A DNA stretch of 27,967 nucleotides from Chromera velia (Eukaryota; Sar; Chromeraceae), in assembly GCA_018398765.1 (NCBI GenBank), contig JAHBMJ010005954.1:31716-59682 (forward strand). Direction: 5' to 3'. The notes beneath the pieces were generated by a model. The model saw only the letters and a program-made list of their open reading frames with translations, was not told the origin of the DNA and ran no database searches. Made by a program: the position numbers and the translations under genes. Of this stretch, positions 20,964-27,967 are shown piece by piece (position 1 is the stretch's first letter; every line of letters begins with the position of its first letter).

Positions 20964-23546
20964 TCATCTGTCGACTTCCTCCCTCTGTCTCTCCTGTATT
21001 TCCGTCAGCTTTTCCTCATTCATCTCTTCGCTCGAGTACTCACCTGCCTGTTCTCCTTCCCCTCCCCATCCATCCCCACCCTCACACTCTCCCACGTCGG
21101 TCTGCAGGGGAGGAAGCATGCCGCCTTCAAAGCCTTTAGGTGGCTCCAACCCGTTCTCCAGAGGTCCCATTGAACCCGGCGTTTGTCCGGAGACCTCCAA
21201 GGGAAAGGGGGCCGAAGCTTCAAGAGCAATCTGAACCGCAGACGCAGGCCTCCTCACTGCCAGAGAGAAAGAGGCAGTGGCGAAGGAGCCCCCTGTCACC
21301 ACGCGCATACCTGTAGGGTGGGTCCAGAGAGGGAAATCACAGGAGACCTCAGTAACACCTTGTGTAGCTGCCGGCAAGTGAGTGCACATGCCGGTATGAC
21401 TGTTTGTGTGTTCTAACGAGGAAACAGGTTGGTGGGTGCTATCTCTTTGAAATTCGAGAAGAAAGTTGGCGTCAATCTGCGAAGCTCTGGGGAGTGTACT
21501 TGGCGGTAGAGGGGCCCAGTCAGTCCTTTCAGGAATTTCGTCAGGGTGGAAAGGATAATCAGGCGCGCTTGGACGGACTGGTTGTGATGGGGATGAGAGC
21601 TCTGGCAGGACTGTAGAAGGATTGTGTCTAGTTTTTGTTTCTCTCTCTTTTTCTGCGAGCTGAAGGAGCGTTTGGTTTCCTTGTCTGCGCGTGTCATTGG
21701 GGCTTCTCTGCTTCATGACAACACCAGGTTGATGGAATGGGTTGGGGAGGGGTAACGCATTCAGGAGGGCAGTCGGGGGGGGTCTCTGCTCTCCAGGCGA
21801 TGTGCGAAGGGCTCTGGTGTCCCTGAGTGGAAAAGCTGGAGCGGCGAATCTCTGTCTGTCGGCTGTGAGGGATGCGAGCACCAGCATGGAGTGTGTGTGG
21901 TCGGACGCAGGAAGCCCTCGTTGAGAGGAAGGTCTGTGAGGAGGCGGGCTGAACAGTTTGGCTCTTTTTTCCTTCCCTAAAATTGTGGCTGAGTGATGAG
22001 AAGAAGAAGTGCACGAGCCCGTGGAGGTGGATAGGGGTGGTGGTAGGAAATCAACCAAAGGTTTTAGCTCGGATAGTGTGAGGGCGAGGTTCTCTTCGAG
22101 TATGGACAGCGGGGGTGAAGGCCTCTGAACGGCACGGTCACAGCTTGTGGGTGGGGGTGGTGGTGGGGGGTGAGATTGGAGAAGAGGGTGTGCGTGCGTC
22201 AGGAGTTTTGAATTGGAGGGCGGCTGTGGTCCTTCGTTTTTCCTTTCTGTCTGTATATACGAATACTGAGACTGACATGTCAGTAGGGGGCGTGGTAAGG
22301 TCAATGTATGTGGGGGCAACGGAATGGGGTCCTCTCTCTTTTGTGTGTCATCATCTGCATCGGGGTTTTCTTGTGCGTCTGCAGTGTCGGTGTGGCTGTC
22401 TGAATCTTCTACAGACTCATTGTTCCATTCTGATGGAGGGACTTCGATAGACTTGGGGAATGAGGGAGGTGCATTCGGGTCTGATTGTTGTGCGTCTTTG
22501 TGTGTGGGTGGGACTTCCTTTTCCCTCTCCCATGAATCCCACAAAATGCTGTGTCTCTGCCGTGCTCTCCCTTTTTCTTTCCGGGGAGGTGACAGAGGGA
22601 ATTGCATGGCCTCTTCAGTTTCAGCAGTGTGGGTGTGTTGATTTTCTTCATCATCCTTCTGCTGCTTCCTCTTTGATCCGAAAGGTCTGTTTCTCTTGCT
22701 GGACACCCCGGGCGTCCATACTGAGAGCGAATGGGCATCCCCCCCCGTCTCCTGTTGGCCCCCTTTCCCTTCTAGAGAATCTCCTCCAGCTCTGTTGACA
22801 GAGGGAGATGTCGGATTAGGAAGGGGGGGGAGACTGCCATGACTTTCCCCGGGTTCGGACAGAAAGGGGGAAGAGGCGTTCTGCATTTACGAAGACAGAA
22901 GGGGGGGAGAGAACGGAGCTGAAAGAAGCAAAAACGAGAGGACACAGATGCATCTCCGCTGGGCATCTGATCCTCAATCTGCATGGTACTTCGTCAGTTC
23001 TTCTTTGGATCTTGCGTACAAAACAAACAGGCAGGGAAGAGAGCAGCGAGAAGACACAAGACCAAAAACTGCGAACTCGAAACACGAAGGCAAAAGACAC
23101 GCACGGCGCAAAGGTCGCATAAATTGCCGACTTCCTTCCGAATGGAAGGAACGCAAAAGTTAGCGAAGAGGTTCAAAATAAAAGACAGAGACAAAAAGGA
23201 AGACTCTTACAGACAACACATGAAGATCAATGGGCAATGAAACCGAAGGAAGTAATCAAAAGGTACAAAAAGGTAACACGCGGCAGCATTAGAAACAACA
23301 TAACAGAGTCCTGAACAAAGAGGACGGATGAATTGTGTGAATATCGTTTCTCTGCCTCTCTTCTCTTCACTTCTTTCTCGTTCTGACTCACTGGCTGGGG
23401 GACAGAGGGAGACGCCGCAATGGGCACAGGAGGAAGAGGCCCCCCTCTGTCTCCTCTGCCTCTTTCCCTGCTCTGGTTGTCCACCACCAGGGGAGAGGGG
23501 GACGGGGAGGCAGCGGCTGCGTACCGGAAGCTCACACGCTTCTGCA

Positions 23547-23584
<38 letters not shown>

Positions 23585-23884
23585 CGGGTCAGGAAGGAGG
23601 AGGAGGAGAACGGTAAGGCAGAGAGAGAGGTAGGTGACTCAGAGCAGAAATACTACAGAGAAGACGGACAAGACAAAAGGGGAATACGCAGGAAAGAATG
23701 GAGAAGTGAGGGGATAAATCCCTCCCCTTTTAGAAAGATGGAAAACATACAGTCATGAGGCAAACGAAGGTTCATCAGAAAAGAGCTAGAACACCGTAGA
23801 GGAAGATACAAATTCCATTTCTTGTTTTGTTCTGCGTGCGTGCTTTTCTCTAGGAATCCCGAAGGCATGAACTACAAAGACATT

Positions 23885-23922
<38 letters not shown>

Positions 23923-25527
23923 AAGAAAGAAAGAAAGAAAGAGAATGCTCGCGCGTCAACCTGCCAGCAGGAAAGTCCGCATATGCAGTCCGTCCGGACA
24001 GAAAGAAAGAAAAAGACAACAGACGGACGGACATCACCCAACCACCCATGCACCCTCCGACGAACCCTGTGACTTTCCACCGCCACTGTGCTCATGCGGG
24101 CGCGCCGATTGAGTGGAATTGCAATTGCAGCAGGGGGGGTTGGGGTTGTGGGTGGGAGTGAGTCTTTGCCTCTTCCTTCTTGTTCTTCATCGGGCTGTTG
24201 AATTGACTTTTTTCGGTTTCCTTTGAAACCCAAGAAATCCAACATAGACGTCCTTCTTCTCCCTCCTTTCTTTTTTTCTGTCTTTTTCTCTAATTCTTTC
24301 GCGCCTTCCTCATCCACAGGGAAAGTGCAAGTGCCAAGTGCAGTTGCCCTCCTCGTTCCTTTTCCTTTCTTCTGCTGGTCAGGTTCCTTTGCCTCGTCCC
24401 TTTCCTGCTGTTTCTGCTGTACGTTTGCTATTTCCTCTGCCATCGCCGAGGCTTGTGCAAGAGCGTGTATGCTCTGTCTTCTCTGGGACCTCTCCTTCTT
24501 GGAGAACGCCGAGGGCGCAACAATGCTCATGCGCTGAGGGCGGAGGGGGGCTGAAGGGCTGAGACCTCCGTTCTGCATGAAGGGAAAGGGAAGGGAAGGG
24601 ACGGTGGGAGGGGAAAGGCGATGAGGAGAGGGGAACAGAATCATGATCACCATGCTTGTAGTGTCTCTCCTGGACCACACCAAGCTTGCAGTATGAGACA
24701 GGAAGGATGCAGGAGGGAGGGAGGGAGGGAAGCGTCTGAGTGAGAGGAAAGCAGGCAGGAATTCACGGCACTGCATGGAAGGAAAGCTAGCTTGTGCGTC
24801 AACGAAAAGGCATCGACGGCATCGACTGACTCAGCCAAGCTGCTGCTTTCACAGAAAGATTGAGTATGATTTTTCCTGATCGTTCTGTTTTTCGTTTTTC
24901 TGGGCCAGCGGCACAGCGTGACACTCTGACAGAGTGATCAGAAATGAACTCACAGGCTCGAGCGCAGTACAGATACGCATTCATGGTTTTGCTGACGTCG
25001 TTGCGTTTGTAGATCGTGAAAACAAATGGAAATAAAATGAGTGCGCCTACCTGAACAGCTTTTGGCTGTGTGGCTTTCCCATCCTCGTTCCGCTTCTCCT
25101 TCAGATCTGCCTTCCCTTTTTCTTCGTCTTCCTGATTGCTCTTCTCCTTCTGTCCCTCTAGCTGGCCTGCCTTCGATGCCTCTTGTTGCTCCTCTTGTTT
25201 CTGAAGGGTCGATAAAGGCGGCTGGTCTGAAGGTTTTTTGTCGTCTGCGCTCTTCTCTCCTTCAGGAACTGTTGGAGGAATGTGAAAAGAATCTTCGCCT
25301 GGCAAGTGAGAGTCCGGCAGAGGGGGTGACGAGGCACTCACCTGTTGTGGAAGTTCCGGTCTCTCCTTTTCCTTCTCTGTATGAACAGGTCCCCGGTCTT
25401 CCACTGTTTCTTCTTTTTTGTTGGTATTGTTTCTGTCAATCAGCCTTTCGTCTTCCTCGGGTACTCCAGAGAAGCTCTTTTTGTTCCGCTTTTCCGGCTG
25501 TGCTCGACAGCAACAGCAGAGGCGCAT
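20964..25527 (-). CDS. Large disordered protein with N-terminal cysteine cluster, four exons, function unknown
   Basis: Minus-strand exons: 25527-25051, 24572 to about 24054-24066 (donor uncertain), 23541-23392 and 22880-20964 (stop). All joins keep phase 0. Donors include CAG|gtaggc and CCA|gtgagt; every acceptor ends TGCAG. The protein is about 1,020 residues. It starts MRLCCCCRAQPEKR at the first ATG after an in-frame stop. Four adjacent cysteines suggest palmitoylation and membrane attachment (inference). Exon 1 is Glu/Lys/Gln-rich. Exon 2 is basic, with kinase-like sites RRQS and RRRTS and a coiled-coil-like stretch (ASAMAEEIANVQQKQQERDE). Exon 3 is 50 residues, Pro/Arg-rich. Exon 4 (638 residues) is Pro/Ser-rich, with PPPPPPP, long polar stretches and an acidic end. 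No catalytic domain was recognised. It could be a scaffold or cortex protein. Confidence 0.65.
23548..23581. repeat. (CA)n microsatellite abutting an intron acceptor
   Basis: On the gene strand it reads (TG)n followed directly by TGTCTGCAG and exon 3 of the large minus-strand gene, so the dinucleotide run takes the place of the usual pyrimidine tract. Confidence 0.85.
23888..23942. repeat. (GA)n(GAAA)n microsatellite in intron 2 of the large minus-strand gene
   Basis: GA dinucleotides pass into GAAA tetranucleotides. The Ser-Leu-Phe run that it would encode on the minus strand is not coding. Confidence 0.9.
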
Positions 25528-26258
25528 TCTACGTGTTCGAATCAATCAATTCAATTATATATACGTAAAACTTATAATAAATAATTCAAACTCAGCCTCT
25601 GCATTAGCAACACCCGTTGTGGGAGGCGTAGACGGGAATCTGCGAACGGAAAGCTTTGCAAAGAAGTGCGACGAACTTTTTGCTGGGATTTTCAGAGCCG
25701 TTGAAACCCTGTCCACACGCAGAATCTGTACATCGTTTTGTCTACCATTCCATCAGAATCGCATGCATGTGTTGCATGCCCATCGAGTTCATGGGCAATA
25801 GTGGCTCTCGCAGTCAGTCTTGCGGAGAATCACAGTAGATGCTTGCGCCAGACATTTCAGAGCGAGGTGGGGGTTCAGTTGACTCGTGCTTTTACGCCAT
25901 ATACACGACACTTGTCTCTCGGGTTTTCAGATAGCTATAGACTTGTTCGATCAACAGGCGCTGTACGTCGATCAGCGGCGGCACTTTATTGGCCGCGGGT
26001 CCCGCGGGCCCGGCCGGCCGGCGTGCCGCGGGGCGCGGCCGCCGCGCCCGGCGCGCGCGGCTCGCGCTCGATCGTGATCGCGGAGCTGGATGCATGGTGA
26101 ATTCAGTTAAAGTCTTTCACCAAGTTCATGGTTGGATTTCAGCTTCCTTCTTAGTTGCCGGATGAACGCCCATTGGCTGCTGCTTGGTTGATTCGTTAAG
26201 CTCTAGCTCGAAGAGAACCTGAGCCAAGTGTCGTGTCGGTTGAACGTTGTCGTACAGC
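25528..26258. promoter_or_regulatory. Divergent intergenic region with a GC-rich island and CCAAT-type boxes
   Basis: Lies between the minus-strand start at 25527 and the plus-strand start at 26259. Positions 25990-26080 are nearly all G/C (GGCCGCGGGTCCCGCGGGCC and similar), rich in CpG and in NotI/SacII-like palindromes. An ATTGG (inverse CCAAT) touches its left edge near 25989, and another ATTGG lies near 26171. The rest of the interval is AT-balanced with no gene. The overlapping open frames 25656-26100 are not supported. Confidence 0.5.
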
Positions 26259-27967
26259 ATGAAGCTGTCACTTTTGGGGTCCCTCTTTCTGTTGGGGGCT
26301 CTGGCTCAGGCAGAGCCTGAAGCCCAAGCTGAGGCTGCCCCCAGCCTCCCAGTGGAGGCCGAGGAGGCTGCCCCTGCTCCTGTGGTGGAGGAGACTGAGG
26401 TTGAGGCTGAGGCTCCCGTCGATCTGGCTGAAAACGCCGCAGAGGATCTGGAGATCTTCAAAGCAGCACCTCCTGATGTGGAGGTGAGGAGACGTGCACG
26501 AAAATGAAAAAAAGAACTTTTCGTTTACCACTGACGTTTGCGCGTGGTGCCGCCCTCATCAGTTTGCGCCCTTTTTCTCTGATACTGGTTTTGCTTCTGT
26601 AAGCTATAATGCCCTTTCGGCGGAGAAACATGTGCCCCCTTTTTCGATTTTGGTGTGCTTGAAGTTCTTTTTTTCCCAAGTCAGATTCCGTCTCCTGGGT
26701 AAGATTCATTTTTCTCTTATAATGACTTCCTTGCCTGTTCCCTCTATCTCGATGCTCTCTCCATGCAATCCAGCATGTTTGGCTGTCTTTCTTTATCTGC
26801 AGCCCACCATGGTAGATGGTGAGATCTGGCTCCCTTCTGTCTCCTGGACCTCCGCTTCCGACAAGGAGACGGCATCTGATGACGTCAGTAGTCAGCAGTT
26901 CTCCTCTTCTCTTCCTTCCTTCCTTCCTTCCTTCCCTCCTTCCTTCCTTCCTTCCTTCCTTCCTTCCTTTCTGCTGGATGGCCATTTCGTTCCCTCTCTC
27001 TGGACAGTCCTCTCAGCTTGACCGTGTTTCTCTTCTCTTCTCTTTCCTCCTTCGTTACATGGTGGAGTCTGCATGCACGTACAGCCTCATCTGCTCCCTC
27101 GCTATGAAAACAAAACGCAGGCCGTGGAGGTGGGCGACTCCGTGTTCCTTCCCGTGACCTCCTGGACCTCCGTGGCTGATCCCTCCAAGTCCCTCAGCGA
27201 CGAGGAGTTCATTGACATGGTTGCAAAGGCAGAGAGGGCAGCGTGGAGGGAGACCGTCAAGGAGGAGGCCGAGAAGATCAAGGCAGAGGAGGCGGCTGGT
27301 GGGTCGGCAGTGTGCGTGAGGCAGTGCATGAGGGTGTGTGTATGTGTGTGGGTGTGTGAGAGGGAAGGGGGGGGTATGTGTGTTGCTATGTGTGTATGTG
27401 TGCATGTGTGTGCATGTGTGTGAGTGAGCAAGAGCAAGAGCGTGTGTGCATATGAGTGTGTGAGAGTGGAAGGAACCCTGTTGCTTTGTTTGTTTGATGC
27501 ATGACTTTGGAAGGAAGGAAGATCTGTGCGTGATCAATCCCTTCTCCTCTGTGGAGCTTCTCTTCTTCTTCTCACTCGGCGGCCTTCCTGCCTGCCTGCC
27601 TGCCTGAAGTACTTCCTTTTTTTCATGTGCGTATGAACACACACGCCTCCCCGACCCACTCGACTGCAGAGGCAGCAGAGGAGGAGAGCGCCAGCAACCG
27701 CTTCCTTCAGGGAGGCCGAGGCGGTGGCGGCGGCGGCGGCCGTGGCGGCGGCGGTGGTGGTCGTCCTGCTGGTGGGGGTGGTGGCGGCGGCGGCGGCCGT
27801 GGCGGCGGCGGTGGTGGTCGTCCTGCTGGTGGGGGTGGTGGCGGCGGCGGCGGCCGTGGCGGCGGCGGTGGTGGTCGTCCTGCTGGTGGGGGTGGTGGCG
27901 GCGGCGGCGGCCGTGGCGGCGGCGGTGGTGGTCGTCCTGCTGGTGGGGGTGGTGGCGGCGGCGGCGG
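26259..27967 (+). CDS. Secreted acidic protein with duplicated LP-SWTS exon and Gly-rich RGG/RPAGG repeats, partial at window end
   Basis: Exons: 26259-26483, 26803-26883, 27121 (or 27085) to 27298, and 27670 to beyond the window. Phases 0, 0, 1 all join. Exon 1 starts with a signal peptide (MKLSLLGSLFLLGALAQA, likely cleaved before EPEAQ), then an Ala/Glu/Pro-rich acidic segment. Exon 2 (MVDGEIWLPSVSWTSASD) and exon 3 (VEVGDSVFLPVTSWTSVAD) are clearly related, so the exon was duplicated. Exon 3 continues in an acidic helix (AERAAWRETVKEEAEK). Exon 4 opens with AAEEESASNRFLQGG, then a 19-residue repeat (RPAGG, Gly runs, RGG) in at least three identical copies plus a partial one. Acidic, Gly-rich and secreted, it may be a cell-surface or wall-matrix protein, or be involved in mineral or polysaccharide binding; no family was recognised. 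The C terminus is outside the window. Confidence 0.7.
26919..26969. repeat. (TTCC)n microsatellite in intron 2 of the secreted acidic protein gene
   Basis: Two blocks of CTTCC/TTCC units separated by CCCTCC, between exons 2 and 3. Confidence 0.95.
27320..27425. repeat. TG-rich low-complexity tract in intron 3 of the secreted acidic protein gene
   Basis: GTGTGTG and GTGCATGTGTG runs follow shortly after the GTGGGT donor at 27299. The plus- and minus-strand frames across it are not coding in the usual sense. The exon ends at 27298. Confidence 0.85.
27762..27967 (+). repeat. 57-bp in-frame minisatellite (19-residue Gly-rich unit)
   Basis: Units start at CGTCCTGCTGGTGGGGGTGG at 27762, 27819, 27876 and 27933. 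The three full units are identical by eye, and the array runs off the window edge. Unit length 57 keeps the reading frame. A related but shorter Gly-rich stretch (27713-27761) precedes it. Confidence 0.95.

Noticed and set aside
25656-26100. Arg/Ala/Pro-rich frames over the GC island
   Set aside because: Stop-free only because the island is nearly pure G/C; all frames look equally open.
27713-27967. CRISPR array or other spaced repeat
   Set aside because: Units are contiguous without spacers, keep the reading frame and encode Gly-rich sequence; this is a coding minisatellite.

Overview
The window is eukaryotic nuclear DNA. Genes are interrupted by introns that mostly follow GT...(T)GCAG, microsatellites are abundant, and proteins show eukaryotic features such as signal peptides, an RRM and long disordered tails. 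The style (moderate GC, intron-rich genes, TG/GA/CA repeats inside introns, a mix of transposons) fits a protist or alga, perhaps a chromerid-like alveolate. That placement is a guess from style, not a demonstrated match.

Layout, left to right. (1) 1-1132, + strand: the last three exons of quinolinate phosphoribosyltransferase (NAD synthesis). (2) 1133-2632: sparse DNA with one doubtful small gene near 2057. (3) 2625-9920: a nest. An hAT-like element with CTAGG ends and an 8-bp target duplication (2633-9912) has been entered by a ~6.35-kb retroelement (3361-9712). The retroelement has ~550-bp direct terminal repeats, an unknown ORF1-like region, a GIY-YIG nuclease-like region and a reverse-transcriptase-like region, in that order. 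This is the order of Penelope-like elements with the nuclease placed before the RT. It is broken. (4) 9913-12427: two small hAT-like MITEs (10018-10365, 10779-11324) and a 460-bp foldback element (11968-12427). (5) 12428-14497: no supportable gene.

(6) 14498-16971, - strand: a nuclear-looking RRM protein. It is divergent from (7) 17564-19412, + strand: a predicted secreted ADP-ribosyltransferase of the R-S-(Q/E)xE type. (8) 19413-20963: simple repeats and AT-rich DNA. (9) 20964-25527, - strand: a four-exon, ~1,020-residue disordered protein with an N-terminal cysteine cluster. It is divergent from (10) 26259-27967+, + strand: a secreted acidic protein with a duplicated exon and an in-frame 57-bp Gly-rich minisatellite, running off the window edge. 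Both divergent gene pairs share a short intergenic region holding a ~100-bp extremely GC-rich island, probably a bidirectional promoter.

The most unusual observations are the retroelement with its permuted nuclease-RT order, the almost pure transition divergence between its terminal repeats (about 40 transitions to 2 transversions by hand count), the secreted ADP-ribosyltransferase, and the paired GC islands between divergent genes. All gene models are read by eye from splice signals and reading frame. None has been tested against transcripts or databases.
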